Source: Bacillota bacterium
GTDB taxonomy: Bacteria > Bacillota > Clostridia > Christensenellales > Christensenellaceae
Reading direction: 5' to 3'
Assembly: GCA_023408315.1 (NCBI GenBank)
Contig: JAEYKI010000013.1
Span: 62,001-126,000 of the forward strand
DNA length: 64,000 bases
Shown: positions 41,722 through 51,251 of the stretch, one piece after another
Layout: every line of letters begins with the position of its first letter
How positions within the stretch are numbered: position 1 is the stretch's first letter
Program-made: the position numbers and the translations under genes
Notes under the pieces: generated by a model
What the model was told of the DNA's origin: nothing
The model's database searches: none
The model's input: the letters and a program-made list of their open reading frames with translations, nothing else

Positions 41722-43094
41722 TTCCGGTAAACGCCCCTCTGCACTAACCTTGTTTCTTGCGGTTGCTTCACTTCACGGCCAGGTTCCATATATAAAACCA
41801 TAACAGCCATAATTATATACGCATATGTCGCTTCCTGATAAAGAAGCGTCAGCGTCTGGAAGAAAAGCAGCAAAATAATCATCGGCACAGCGTTTACTGC
41901 ATATATGCGTTTTTTTTGCACTGCGTTCCCGAATGTTTTTGCGCCCCGTATGAACATATACAAAAATATAAACCCGCCTGCAACGCCCCAGGCGCTTACA
42001 AGCTCAAGAACAGTGTTGTGCGGCCTGTACGGTATTCCAAGCGCACCCATATAAGATTGCATGCCTCCCCCAAAAACCAGCACCTGCGGATTTTTTTGCA
42101 GCGCGGCTGCATACTCTGCCATAATTTCAGCCCTGCCAGTTGTAAGTTCGTTCAAATTCAGGGCGGAGGTAAAGCGCAAAATCAATTCGTTCAATACCCC
42201 TTTAAAAAAAGGTATGTTTAAAAAAATGATAAACGTGCCTGCCACAACCGCAACAAGCAACAGGTTCTTTTTACTTCTAAAATTCAGTATCAGGCAGAGA
42301 AGAACCATTATGGTAAGCAAGATTGCGAATGTTTTTGAAAGCGTCATAAATCCGCCTATGATATAAACGGCAATAAACGCAATATACAGCAACGTTTCTT
42401 TTTTATCCGTCTTCCCCAAAAAAATCTGTTGCAGGGCTATGGCGGCTGCAAACAGGTTATACATGGCGTATGTGTTGGGATCCAGGTCTCCCAGGCCTCC
42501 GGTGCGGTTGGAAGGATTGATCATGATGTTGTAATTAAAAAGGATATACATCCCCGCAAATATAAAAGTACCCCACAAAAGGTATTTGATTGCAGTTGTA
42601 TTATCATAGTCCGCGGGGGGATCGTAAATCTGCAGTACGGCTATTAAAAGAATAACAAAAAGCTTGACCAGGTTGAGCGTTAAAAAGCTGCCGGAAACCA
42701 GCATGCCAACCAGCTCCAGTATCAGCAGCAGGCATACCGCAAAAATTGGAACCACCGCGTTTCTGATCTTCTTTTGAAGTATCCGATGCAGCACCAGCAT
42801 TCCCACAACCAAATCGTATACCGGGAAGCTGCCGGCAGTAATAAACAAGTACATAGGGCTTAAAAAGAAAAACAGGTATGTAACCCGGTTTATGTTGCAC
42901 CGCAGAACCAACAAAGCGATCAGGCAAAAAAAACCGATACTGGGAATCTCCATCTTCATTTGCTTTGTGATGATATAACCCATGCAAAGAAGCACGGCAA
43001 TAGCCAAGTGGTGTTTGTAAAGCAAGGATCCGGTTGCTTTGGCTGCGGCTGGCCTGTTTTCATACAATGTAGTCTGGCCGGGCCATTGGTTCAT
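41718..43094 (-). CDS. Wzy-like O-antigen polymerase
   Basis: The 458-residue protein has about 11-12 membrane helices and one larger loop near residues 310-350 (EIMAEYAAALQKNPQVLVFGGG, then PYRPHNTVLELVSAWG); the HN pair in this loop is typical of Wzy_C/O-antigen ligase proteins. It would join repeat units outside the membrane. It overlaps the glycosyltransferase genes on both sides by four bases. Confidence 0.88.
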   Translation of the reverse strand: MNQWPGQTTLYENRPAAAKATGSLLYKHHLAIAVLLCMGYIITKQMKMEIPSIGFFCLIALLVLRCNINRVTYLFFFLSPMYLFITAGSFPVYDLVVGMLVLHRILQKKIRNAVVPIFAVCLLLILELVGMLVSGSFLTLNLVKLFVILLIAVLQIYDPPADYDNTTAIKYLLWGTFIFAGMYILFNYNIMINPSNRTGGLGDLDPNTYAMYNLFAAAIALQQIFLGKTDKKETLLYIAFIAVYIIGGFMTLSKTFAILLTIMVLLCLILNFRSKKNLLLVAVVAGTFIIFLNIPFFKGVLNELILRFTSALNLNELTTGRAEIMAEYAAALQKNPQVLVFGGGMQSYMGALGIPYRPHNTVLELVSAWGVAGGFIFLYMFIRGAKTFGNAVQKKRIYAVNAVPMIILLLFFQTLTLLYQEATYAYIIMAVMVLYMEPGREVKQPQETRLVQRGVYRK

Positions 43095-44203
43095 GCGGCG
43101 CCTCCCTCTCTGGCGATGGACGGCTTACAGGATCCCTCTATAATGCGCAGCAATTCAAGGGTGTTGTTGGAAGCGTCATACCTGTCCAGTATGTTTTTTC
43201 TGGCTTCCATCCCCATTTGGGCCGCTTCAGCGGGATGCCGGATCATCCAAAGAATCGCGGCATTCATGGCGTCCGCGTTCCCGGCAGGCACAAGCAATCC
43301 GTTTTTTCCGTTTGCAATCAGTTCGGCAGGGCCTGTGGGGCAGTCTGTTGCTATGCAGGGCAGCCCGGCGGCCATTGCCTCCATCAGAGCGTTTGGAAAC
43401 CCCTCCGCGTCCGAAGATAAAACAAACAGGTCTGCCTCCAAAAGAGCCTCCGCTATACGGTCTGTTTTGCCGCACAACCTGACGCGTCCCCCAAGCCCCA
43501 GCTTGCCTATCAGCTCGTCCAACTCCCAAAAAAGGGAACCTTCCCCGTATACACGCAAATATATTTTTTCATCTGCCGCTGCCTGCGCAAATGCCACAAG
43601 CAGCATTTCATAGTTCTTTTGTTTTTCCAGGCGGCCCACTGCAATCAGGTTCCTGATCTTTGTTTCTTTGTATATTTTCTGCGATACCGTAAAATCAGGT
43701 GAAACAGGATTGGGCAGCACAACCATTCTTTTTTGCAGTCCTTTTGAAAATTGCTTTAGCTGGCTTTCCGTCTGCACAATGCAGCGTTTGGATAAACGCA
43801 GCGCAATGCGGCGCAAAAGTCCCCATTTAAGCCCCAGGGGCTCGTATTTCGGATCAATGCGCACGGTTTCCACGATCCGGGCGTGCAGCCCGATATTTGA
43901 CAGCATCATCAAAATGCCCGCGTAGGAAACAAACGGAAGCACAACGTCCGGCTTCAGTTCCTTAAGAACCCTTCTGATGCCCATTATTTTGCCCAGACCG
44001 CCAAGTCGGGCATACGCTCCTTCGTTTGCGGCCACGGTATGCAGATTTACCTGTCCGCTGAGCGCGTATTCGTTTTGGACCCTGTAAAACGCCAGCAGAT
44101 GAATATCTCCGCCCAGTTCCGCCAGCCCGCTTGCCCATATGGACACAACGCGTTCCGCACCTCCGCCGGATAAAAAAGGAACGACAAATAGAATTTTCGC
44201 CAT
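43091..44203 (-). CDS. GT4-family glycosyltransferase
   Basis: The 370-residue GT-B protein starts ILFVVPFLSGGGAERVV and has the EX7E motif in SSDAEGFPNALMEAMAAGLP. Its start overlaps the wzy gene downstream at the other end, so it is coupled to it. It is closest in style to N-acetylgalactosamine transferases of the PglH/PglJ kind, but that is only a resemblance. Confidence 0.9.
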   Translation of the reverse strand: MAKILFVVPFLSGGGAERVVSIWASGLAELGGDIHLLAFYRVQNEYALSGQVNLHTVAANEGAYARLGGLGKIMGIRRVLKELKPDVVLPFVSYAGILMMLSNIGLHARIVETVRIDPKYEPLGLKWGLLRRIALRLSKRCIVQTESQLKQFSKGLQKRMVVLPNPVSPDFTVSQKIYKETKIRNLIAVGRLEKQKNYEMLLVAFAQAAADEKIYLRVYGEGSLFWELDELIGKLGLGGRVRLCGKTDRIAEALLEADLFVLSSDAEGFPNALMEAMAAGLPCIATDCPTGPAELIANGKNGLLVPAGNADAMNAAILWMIRHPAEAAQMGMEARKNILDRYDASNNTLELLRIIEGSCKPSIAREGGAA

Positions 44204-44222
44204 GCGTGTCTCCTGTGATTTT

Positions 44223-45269
44223 TTATATGGAATAAAACTTTATTATCTGGTCTCTGTATTCGGATATCCGGATATATGCCTCGGCTTTCTTTTGCGCAGC
44301 CACAGACATCCGGCGCCTCTTCTCCCCGTCCATAATGAGTATACCTATACAGTCTGCCAGCTCTTCGTCTGCCTCTGCCAAAAAACCGTTTTCGCAATCC
44401 TCCACCAGGTCGGCCAGCCCGTCCACGGGGGTAGATACAATCGGAACGCCCAGTATCATGGCTTCCAGCGCGCACATGGGAGTACCTTCATAGCGGGAGG
44501 TCATCACCATTACTTTTGCGTTTTTAAGTATTGCCATGGGATTCTCTAAAAACCCCAAAAAAGTTACATTGTCTGCCAGGCCCATTTCTTTGGCCAGGCA
44601 CCGCGTGCTTTCAAACAACTCGCCGTCTCCGATAACCGCAGCCCGCATACAGGGATTTTTATCCGCTGCAAGCCGCAGCACCCTAAGCAGCTTCTCCGGA
44701 TTTTTTGGATAACTCATCCTTCCCAAAAAAACAACGTCATAGGCTTCCGCCGGCCCCCGCCCGGCCTTCTCCATCACCTGCTTTGGGTTCAGCGTGTTAT
44801 ATAAAACAGCGCTCTTGCGGGATATTTGCCGGGTGAACCTGTAACTTTCAAACGAAGACCTGGAAACCCATATGATCCGTCCAAACCGGGAAGAACAAGC
44901 CAGATAGGCCAGCGTTCTTGCGTTCAACTTCCTCATTTTGCTGTTGTTCCCATGCATATGCGAGATTACTTTTGCCCTGCCGCCCACAATGGAAGCGATG
45001 ACGCTTGCCCTCATATCGTGCGCATGGATGATATCCGGTTTATATGCCTGCACAACGCGATGCGCTTCTTTTAAGGTCAGCTTTTTCATAGGGCGAAAGG
45101 GAATACCCCGTTTGGCAAGCGCTTCACGTATCTGCCCGTCCATGCTGCTGTACGCCATTTCATAATCCCAATCCCGGAGCATCTCAAATATCTGGCATAC
45201 CACGTTCTCCGCGCCCGAAAAGCGGTCGCTTTCCAGCAGATGCAGCACCTTTAGTTTTCCCTTCTCCAT
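44223..45269 (-). CDS. GT4-family glycosyltransferase
   Basis: The 348-residue GT-B protein has KVLHLLESDRFSGAENVV at the N-terminus, IHAHDMRAS, and the EX7E motif in SRYEGTPMCALEAMILGVP. It belongs to the polysaccharide operon; the specificity is unknown. Confidence 0.9.
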   Translation of the reverse strand: MEKGKLKVLHLLESDRFSGAENVVCQIFEMLRDWDYEMAYSSMDGQIREALAKRGIPFRPMKKLTLKEAHRVVQAYKPDIIHAHDMRASVIASIVGGRAKVISHMHGNNSKMRKLNARTLAYLACSSRFGRIIWVSRSSFESYRFTRQISRKSAVLYNTLNPKQVMEKAGRGPAEAYDVVFLGRMSYPKNPEKLLRVLRLAADKNPCMRAAVIGDGELFESTRCLAKEMGLADNVTFLGFLENPMAILKNAKVMVMTSRYEGTPMCALEAMILGVPIVSTPVDGLADLVEDCENGFLAEADEELADCIGILIMDGEKRRRMSVAAQKKAEAYIRISEYRDQIIKFYSI

Positions 45270-45302
45270 ATTGCCTTATCGCCGCCTCCCATGCGCCGGG
45301 TG

Positions 45303-46460
45303 TCAGGCCAGCTCCTGCCCGTAAATCTCCGCTATTCTGGCTCTTACCTTGTCAATATCAAAATCCTGCACTCTCTTTTTGTTGGCAAGTCCCATTTCTT
45401 TCCGCAAGTCCGCATCTTCCGCCAGTGTGCGGATGGCCCTGCAAAATCCTGCGATGTCATTTGGAGCGCACAAAAATCCCCCGGCGTTTTCCGCCAACAA
45501 GTCCGTGTTGCCACGTATTCTGGAGGCAACGCAGGGCAGCCCGCTGGCCATTGCCTCCATCAGGCTGCGGGGCAAACCTTCCTGAAAAGATGTAAACAAA
45601 AAAATATCCGCTGCCTTAAGCAACCCCGCCACATCCCCCCTGTGGCCCAAAAAATGAACCTGATCCTGTATATTCAGTTTGTGTGCCAGCTTTTCCAGTT
45701 CCGTCAGCCTGGGGCCTGTCCCGCAGATATAAAAGTGCAGCCGGGGGTTGCCGGCCTGCGCTATGGACTTTATGGAAGCCTCGTAATTTTTCCGGCGCAC
45801 CAGGTCTCCCGCGGCAATCAGCATGATGTCATCCTCTTTTAACCCAAGGCAACCCCTGGTGTTTTTTCTGCCGGGCGCGTACTCCCTAAACCGGCTTGTG
45901 TCTATTCCCACACCCGGAATATAATATACCCTTCCATTGTTTCTTAATCTTAATTTTAAAGCCGCAGCGTAGTCTTCCCGGTTCATCGTAATAATAGCGT
46001 CCGTATAGCGGGCCAGCCACATTTCCACCCATTTATACAGCGTATTGTTAATAAGGGGCGCTCCTCCGTAAAAATGGAATCCATGTACGGTGTAGATAAT
46101 CTTGCCCACCCTGGCTTTGTTCCCGCATATGCGCCCAAGCACGCCTCCAATGGGCGTGTTGCAGTGTATTACATCAATACGTTCTCTTTTTAATAATGCC
46201 AATAAATTTTTATATGCAATGATATTGTTTTTAATATCCGTCACGCTGCGGAAAATATTGGCGTTATAGAATTGAATGCCATAGCCGCTTGTAAGCCTGC
46301 CGGCATACGTTCTGTTAACACCCATGTACACACGGTAGTCCATTGCAATCGCCGCCTCTACGCATGGCAGGCTGCAGTTGTCCAGCCGCACTTCCTCCAG
46401 GCTGTCCATTTCGCTTGCACAGGGCCGTGTACTGTTGTCTATATACAGGAATTTTTTCAT
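45303..46460 (-). CDS. GT4-family glycosyltransferase (EpsD/PglA-like)
   Basis: The 385-residue GT-B protein has VIHCNTPIGGVLGRI and VHGFHFYGGAPL in the N-terminal half, a pattern seen in EpsD/PglA-type enzymes that add the second sugar. The EX7E motif is in SFQEGLPRSLMEAMASGLP. Its start overlaps the ATP-grasp gene stop by four bases. Confidence 0.9.
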   Translation of the reverse strand: MKKFLYIDNSTRPCASEMDSLEEVRLDNCSLPCVEAAIAMDYRVYMGVNRTYAGRLTSGYGIQFYNANIFRSVTDIKNNIIAYKNLLALLKRERIDVIHCNTPIGGVLGRICGNKARVGKIIYTVHGFHFYGGAPLINNTLYKWVEMWLARYTDAIITMNREDYAAALKLRLRNNGRVYYIPGVGIDTSRFREYAPGRKNTRGCLGLKEDDIMLIAAGDLVRRKNYEASIKSIAQAGNPRLHFYICGTGPRLTELEKLAHKLNIQDQVHFLGHRGDVAGLLKAADIFLFTSFQEGLPRSLMEAMASGLPCVASRIRGNTDLLAENAGGFLCAPNDIAGFCRAIRTLAEDADLRKEMGLANKKRVQDFDIDKVRARIAEIYGQELA

Positions 46461-47671
46461 AAAACTTTCCCCTGCGCTTCAATTTCAATCCGGATGCGGG
46501 CAAGCGCATTTTTGCAGGCCTTTACCGCGGCCGCGGCATTTTTGGATTGCGCAATCACAAAGCCAACCCTGTCCGAGCTGCTGTTGATTTCCGGAGCTGT
46601 CTCCCCAATGGCTTTTACAAATGTTATCTGCCGAACGGCAGGGCTTTTTTTTGCTGTCTCCACGTTTTGGATATCCATTATTTTGCCGGGCGGCGTATTA
46701 AAATACCGGATAGCGGCGCCTGCGCGCTTATTTATTTTAAAATCGGGCTTCTCACCCAGCGCAATCTGGATGCAGCATTTCACCATGTCTGTTCCGGTGG
46801 AGAGCGGAACCAGGTGCGAGGTAATATAATCGCCCCCCAGCCTTGCACCAAGCTCCACAACCTTGGGTCCCGCTTTTGTCGCTATAATTTCCACATGCGC
46901 AGGGCCGTTGTCAATCCCCAGCGCCAGAACAGCGTTTGCCGCAACTTCTTTGATCCGCCCCAATATACCGGCAGCCAGCCGGGAAGGCTGGGAGTGCCCC
47001 ATTTCCACAAACCTTGGCGGGCCCGAAGTGAGCTTGTCCGTAACGGCAATAATATGCACGGCCCCGTTTTCGCTGATTGTTTCCACGCTTACCTCCGGGC
47101 CCTCCATAAACTCTTCCACAATAATCTCCCCGTTGCCGGAACTTTTTTTACTGTAATCGTAAGCGTATTTGGCCAGTTCCCTGTCATTGGGGTCGGATAT
47201 CTTAAAAACGCCCCGGCTGCCCGAATTGTCAGCCGGTTTTACAATGCATGCGGTTTTAAACCGCTGCATAATTGTTTGATATTCCCGGAAATCTTCCGCC
47301 CCAAAAAATGCGGGAACGGGTACATTGTGTTCCTTTAAACATTGCCGCATTAAAATTTTGTTTGTGGCCCGCAGGGCGGTTTCTTCGCTGATGCCGGCCA
47401 AATGCAATTCTGCCGCCGCCAATGCAACCGCGCGCATAGGCCTGTCGCTCGCGGCTGTCATAATACCGTCAATGCCGAATTGCCGGGCAGCCTCTGTGAT
47501 GCGCGGCGTATCAATTGTGCTGAAAAAAAGGCATATGTCTGCATACTTAAACCCCACCGCGTTACTGTCCTTGTCAACGGCTATCACGGTAATCCCCATC
47601 TCTTTTGCCTTGCATATTGCCGGAAGTTGCAGGGTGCTGGCCCCCAATATCATAATTTTTTTTGATTGCAT
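46457..47671 (-). CDS. ATP-grasp carboxylate-amine ligase-like enzyme
   Basis: The 404-residue enzyme has a pre-ATP-grasp Rossmann part (KKIMILGASTLQLPAI), the ATP-grasp domain with IVKPADNSGSRGVFK (about residue 150), EEFMEGPEVSVET and the metal site VVELGARLGGD. It would join a carboxylate, such as an amino acid, to an amine with ATP. Its position between the phosphoglycosyl transferase and the glycosyltransferases suggests that it acts on an amino sugar or its precursor. No acetyltransferase (PglD type) is in the locus. Confidence 0.85.
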   Translation of the reverse strand: MQSKKIMILGASTLQLPAICKAKEMGITVIAVDKDSNAVGFKYADICLFFSTIDTPRITEAARQFGIDGIMTAASDRPMRAVALAAAELHLAGISEETALRATNKILMRQCLKEHNVPVPAFFGAEDFREYQTIMQRFKTACIVKPADNSGSRGVFKISDPNDRELAKYAYDYSKKSSGNGEIIVEEFMEGPEVSVETISENGAVHIIAVTDKLTSGPPRFVEMGHSQPSRLAAGILGRIKEVAANAVLALGIDNGPAHVEIIATKAGPKVVELGARLGGDYITSHLVPLSTGTDMVKCCIQIALGEKPDFKINKRAGAAIRYFNTPPGKIMDIQNVETAKKSPAVRQITFVKAIGETAPEINSSSDRVGFVIAQSKNAAAAVKACKNALARIRIEIEAQGKVL

Positions 47672-47689
47672 TTGCGTTTGCCTTCTTAT

Positions 47690-48301
47690 CTATGCCTCGC
47701 CAAAATGCTTGATCTTGGCAGTATACACGTTTTCCTTTAAGAACACCACTTTCGCCGTTCTGAAAAACAGCTTACAGTCCAGCAGAAAACAAATATTCTG
47801 CACATAAAAAACATCGTTGTCGTACTTCTGGCTGGCGGTAATGGAATTTCTGTAATACGCCTGGCTGTAGCCAGTCACTCCCGGCCTTGGCTCCAGCTTA
47901 AGCTTCTGTGCATCCGTATACGCATTAATGTCTTCGGGCAAATCGGGCCTTGGGCCTATCACGCTCATCTCTCCCTTTATGATGTTGATAAGCTGGGGGG
48001 TCTCGTCCAGGCTGGTCTTTCTCAAATGCCTGCCTATCTTGGTAAGCCTGTCGTCGTTTTCTCCGCTGTATGTGGATCCGTCCGCCACACGGATATCCGG
48101 CGAACCCACTTTCATGGTGCGGAATTTATACATGTGGAATACCTTTCCGTCCTTCCCCAAACGCGGCGTAACATAAAAAACCGGCCCTTTGTCTTCAAAA
48201 TGAATCATCGGTCCCACAATTGCCAGAATCACCAGCCAAAAAGGAAAGCCCACAAAAAATAGGATCACATCCAGAACTCTTTTCCAAACCCTTACATACA
48301 T
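47690..48301 (-). CDS. Monotopic phosphoglycosyl transferase (PglC-like)
   Basis: The 203-residue enzyme has one N-terminal re-entrant helix (KRVLDVILFFVGFPFW), then KFRTMKVGSPD, LRKTSLDETPQLINI and GPRPDLPED, the full set of the small PglC class. It transfers a phospho-sugar, often a diacetylated bacillosamine type, to undecaprenyl phosphate as the first step of the repeat unit. It overlaps the aminotransferase gene by ten bases. Confidence 0.92.
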   Translation of the reverse strand: MYVRVWKRVLDVILFFVGFPFWLVILAIVGPMIHFEDKGPVFYVTPRLGKDGKVFHMYKFRTMKVGSPDIRVADGSTYSGENDDRLTKIGRHLRKTSLDETPQLINIIKGEMSVIGPRPDLPEDINAYTDAQKLKLEPRPGVTGYSQAYYRNSITASQKYDNDVFYVQNICFLLDCKLFFRTAKVVFLKENVYTAKIKHFGEA

Positions 48302-49506
48302 GCTATATCCCTCGTTTTCAGTATTTTAAAAACGGTATCAATTACAAAATCGTTCTCTGCATCCGTCATCCCGCTGTATACGGGCAGAGATACCTCATTG
48401 CGGTACATGGCGTAGGCATTGGGAAAATCCGCTATGTCAAACCCCATATTTTTATAAGCGGAATGCATGGGCAGGGGTTTATAATGCACATTAGCGGCTA
48501 CTCCGCGTTCCGCCAGCTCGCGTATCAATTCGTCCCTGCATTTCTCGTCTTTTCCGGGCAGGCGCAGCATGTACAGATGCCCGCTGGATGCATATTCATC
48601 TCCGTAATGTGTAAGGGTTTCCACATCCAGGGTTCCAAACGCCCCATTGTAGGCTTCTATAATCCGCCGCCTTTTCAGCAGCGTCTGCGGATACCTGGAT
48701 AGTTGCGAAAGCCCGAGAGCGGCCATCATGTCCGTCATGTTACATTTATATCCGGGCAGGGTGATGTCGTACACCCAATGCCCCGCCAGAGATTTTTCGA
48801 GCGCGTCCTTGTTCTGCCCGTGCAGGGATAAAAGCATAAACTGGGTATAAATAAAGCCGTCCGGAACCCCTGGGAGCGTGCGCCACGTAACCGCTCCGCC
48901 CTCCGCCGTCGTCAAATTTTTTACCGCGTGAAAAGAAAAGCAGGTAAAATCTGCTATGCTCCCCACAGGCTTCCCCTTGTATGCCGCTCCCAGCGCATGC
49001 GCAGCGTCCGCAATCAATACCGGCCTTTCAAAGCAGGACTGCACAACGCTCCGTGGCCTGAACAAATGCTTTTTTTGCTCCAGCGCCGCAAAAAGCCCGT
49101 CATAACCGCAGGGCACCCCGGCAATATCCACCGCTATTACGGCCTTGGTTCTTTTGGTTATTGCATCCAGAACATGCTGTGCAGAAAGATGGTAACTCCC
49201 TTTATCGGTATCCACCAAAATGGTCTTGGCTCCCACATGCTGAACCACGCTGGCGGTTGCCGTATATGTATACGCGCTGGTAATCACCTCGTCCCCCGAA
49301 CCTATCCCTAAAAACCGCAGCGTCAATTCCAGCGCGGCTGTCGCAGAATTCAGGCATACGGTTTGATTGGTTGCGCAAAACCGGGAAAGCTGCCTTTCAA
49401 ATTCTTTTGTTTTGGGTCCCGTTGTAATCCATCCAGACTTCAGCACGTCCACAACGGCGTCTATATCTGCCTGCGTTATGTCGGGCGGCGAAAAAGGTAT
49501 GTTCAT
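48292..49506 (-). CDS. DegT/DnrJ/EryC1/StrS-family sugar aminotransferase
   Basis: The 404-residue PLP enzyme begins IPFSPPDITQADIDAVVDVLKSGWITTGP, the usual entry of nucleotide-sugar aminotransferases. The PLP lysine is in TCFSFHAVKNLTTAEGG (about residue 195). It would make a UDP-4-amino sugar of the bacillosamine type, fed to the PglC-like enzyme. The matching 4,6-dehydratase is not in the window. Confidence 0.92.
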   Translation of the reverse strand: MNIPFSPPDITQADIDAVVDVLKSGWITTGPKTKEFERQLSRFCATNQTVCLNSATAALELTLRFLGIGSGDEVITSAYTYTATASVVQHVGAKTILVDTDKGSYHLSAQHVLDAITKRTKAVIAVDIAGVPCGYDGLFAALEQKKHLFRPRSVVQSCFERPVLIADAAHALGAAYKGKPVGSIADFTCFSFHAVKNLTTAEGGAVTWRTLPGVPDGFIYTQFMLLSLHGQNKDALEKSLAGHWVYDITLPGYKCNMTDMMAALGLSQLSRYPQTLLKRRRIIEAYNGAFGTLDVETLTHYGDEYASSGHLYMLRLPGKDEKCRDELIRELAERGVAANVHYKPLPMHSAYKNMGFDIADFPNAYAMYRNEVSLPVYSGMTDAENDFVIDTVFKILKTRDIACM

Positions 49507-49565
49507 TTTTTCTCCTTTTTATGTTGTATGCTTATCAATTTTATAAAAGTACACGGCCCGAATAT

Positions 49566-50615
49566 TCATTGTTTCACCAAATATCCAATCCTGCTTTTTA
49601 CGTCGTTTGTATCCGCAATGTAATAGCACAGCCCGTTTATATACTTGTATTCCCCATCGATCACCTTGTAATCCAGGTCGTCCAGATCAAAATTGTCCAG
49701 TACCCCGGCAAGAGCGATGATTTGCTGCAGGTTCAGATTTGTTTTTACATACTGCGTGTACAGGTTGAACAGGGCCACCGCCGAATGGACCGCTCCCTTG
49801 TTTTTAATCTCTTTGATCATGCTGAATAAAAATTCCTCGTGATGACGCGCACGCGCAATATCCCCCCCAATGTCATATCTGTTCTGCAAAAACTTGTCGC
49901 AGTTTTCACTATTTATGGTAACGGTTTCTCCCTTCTTCCCAAGCCCGGGAAAATTAACGTCCAGCGTTATAGGGATTCCCCCCAGTTCGTCTGCCAGTTT
50001 GGGCGCGTTGTCCAGATCGACAGACACATAATAAGAGACCGGCACGTTGACGCCGGAGGCGTTCGTCAAAAAATCGTGCACTGCAAGCATTTCGTTCTGC
50101 GCCCCAAATTTGGGGCCGTATCCGTATTGGTATGCAGAATTAATCTTTGTCAGTTGTGTGGAAGTCGCGTTCCCGTTATCGTCCAAATGGTACGCATATG
50201 TTCGCGTATCCCGCGGAATGGTTGTGAGTGCAATGGTGCTTTTATCAAGATTAAGCGTGCACAGCATCAGCATATCGCTCCTCCACCCCATATTCAGTTC
50301 CATTGTTTTTTGGCTGGAGTCAATGCCCATCAACAAAATATGAATCACATTCTGGTTTTCAAATTCGCCGGTTGGGCTTGGAGCGCTTTGCGTAACCACT
50401 TTCTGCTGTGCCTGCTGCTGGTTGTCATCCACCACCGCTACCTGGTCCGGCACTTTTATCTGTGCCTGGGGAGAGGCGGTTTGGGCCGAAAACGCGTTCC
50501 GGGGACTGGACCAGGATAAATAAACAAATGCTGCGCCAATGGCCAGCGCACAAGCGGCAGAAACTAAAATGATGATCCGCACTTTTTTTGAACTTTTCTT
50601 CTTTATCTCTTCCAT
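49566..50615 (-). CDS. LytR-CpsA-Psr (LCP) family ligase
   Basis: The 349-residue protein has one N-terminal membrane helix (about 11-32) and an extracellular LCP domain with LLMGIDSSQ, NMGWRSDMLMLCTLN, TTIPRDTR and QNRYDIGGDIARARHHEEFL, the catalytic Arg/Asp positions of the family. It would attach the finished polymer to peptidoglycan. AGAGGA precedes the ATG. It is the first enzyme gene after loaP. Confidence 0.93.
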   Translation of the reverse strand: MEEIKKKSSKKVRIIILVSAACALAIGAAFVYLSWSSPRNAFSAQTASPQAQIKVPDQVAVVDDNQQQAQQKVVTQSAPSPTGEFENQNVIHILLMGIDSSQKTMELNMGWRSDMLMLCTLNLDKSTIALTTIPRDTRTYAYHLDDNGNATSTQLTKINSAYQYGYGPKFGAQNEMLAVHDFLTNASGVNVPVSYYVSVDLDNAPKLADELGGIPITLDVNFPGLGKKGETVTINSENCDKFLQNRYDIGGDIARARHHEEFLFSMIKEIKNKGAVHSAVALFNLYTQYVKTNLNLQQIIALAGVLDNFDLDDLDYKVIDGEYKYINGLCYYIADTNDVKSRIGYLVKQ

Positions 50616-50644
50616 AAATATCCTCTAAAATGGCATAGCTCCGC

Positions 50645-50674
50645 CCATCCGCTTTTCTTAACAAAAGCAGATGG
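50645..50674 (-). ncRNA. RNA hairpin between loaP and the polysaccharide genes (LoaP target candidate)
   Basis: CCATCTGCTTTT and AAAAGCGGATGG form a 12-base stem with one G-U pair and a six-base loop on the minus strand. No T run follows, so it is not a simple terminator. LoaP antiterminators recognize a leader RNA hairpin ahead of the operon they control, and this is at the expected place. Confidence 0.45.
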
Positions 50675-50747
50675 TACTCCTTTTTATAACACCATCCAAA
50701 CATAAACCGCGCCGAAACAGCGGCCTGGCAGAATGGTTTTGTAATGG

Positions 50748-51251
50748 CTAAATTGCAGACAAAATATTGGCGCTGAGCGAAATTTCCCGCTCCACGCCGT
50801 CAAACCATATCCGCATCCACACACGCTGCTTCCTTTGATCCAGCCTTACAATCGTACCTTCGCATTCCGCCAGCGGGCCGGATATCACTTTTACTTCCTT
50901 GCCTTCGCACAGTATATCGGAAACGCCTATAACGCCCCGGTTTCCATAGATAAAATTTGCATACGCAAGATCGCCGCCTTTCAGCTCGTATTCCCCGCCC
51001 GGGTAGCAAAGCAGCCCTATAACGTTGTCAACGGGCCGCAGCATGGAGGGCCTTACACATTCATCCGAAAAAATCATGACATAACCCGGCAGCAGAGGTT
51101 TGCGGGTTTGGTTTACAACCCCGCGCTTGCGTTCCTTCAGTATCCGCACAGGAGCAATGGCGCAGATACCCGCGGCGCAATACAGTCTGTTAATCTGCAT
51201 CGCCGCCTTTTCTTCTAACGTCGTTTTGCAAAAAGCACAATAAGCCAACAT
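50748..51251 (-). CDS. loaP: LoaP-type specialized NusG paralogue
   Basis: The 167-residue protein has an N-terminal NGN domain (about 1-105; YCAFCKTTLEEKAAMQINRLY, and KPLLPGYVMIFSD, the NusG-like exit) and a C-terminal KOW domain (VKVISGPLAECEGTIVRL). LoaP proteins load on RNA polymerase at an RNA hairpin and prevent termination in long polysaccharide or antibiotic operons. Its place at the head of a 17-kb leftward operon fits exactly. The ribosome binding site is weak (AAAGAAG). Confidence 0.88.
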   Translation of the reverse strand: MLAYCAFCKTTLEEKAAMQINRLYCAAGICAIAPVRILKERKRGVVNQTRKPLLPGYVMIFSDECVRPSMLRPVDNVIGLLCYPGGEYELKGGDLAYANFIYGNRGVIGVSDILCEGKEVKVISGPLAECEGTIVRLDQRKQRVWMRIWFDGVEREISLSANILSAI

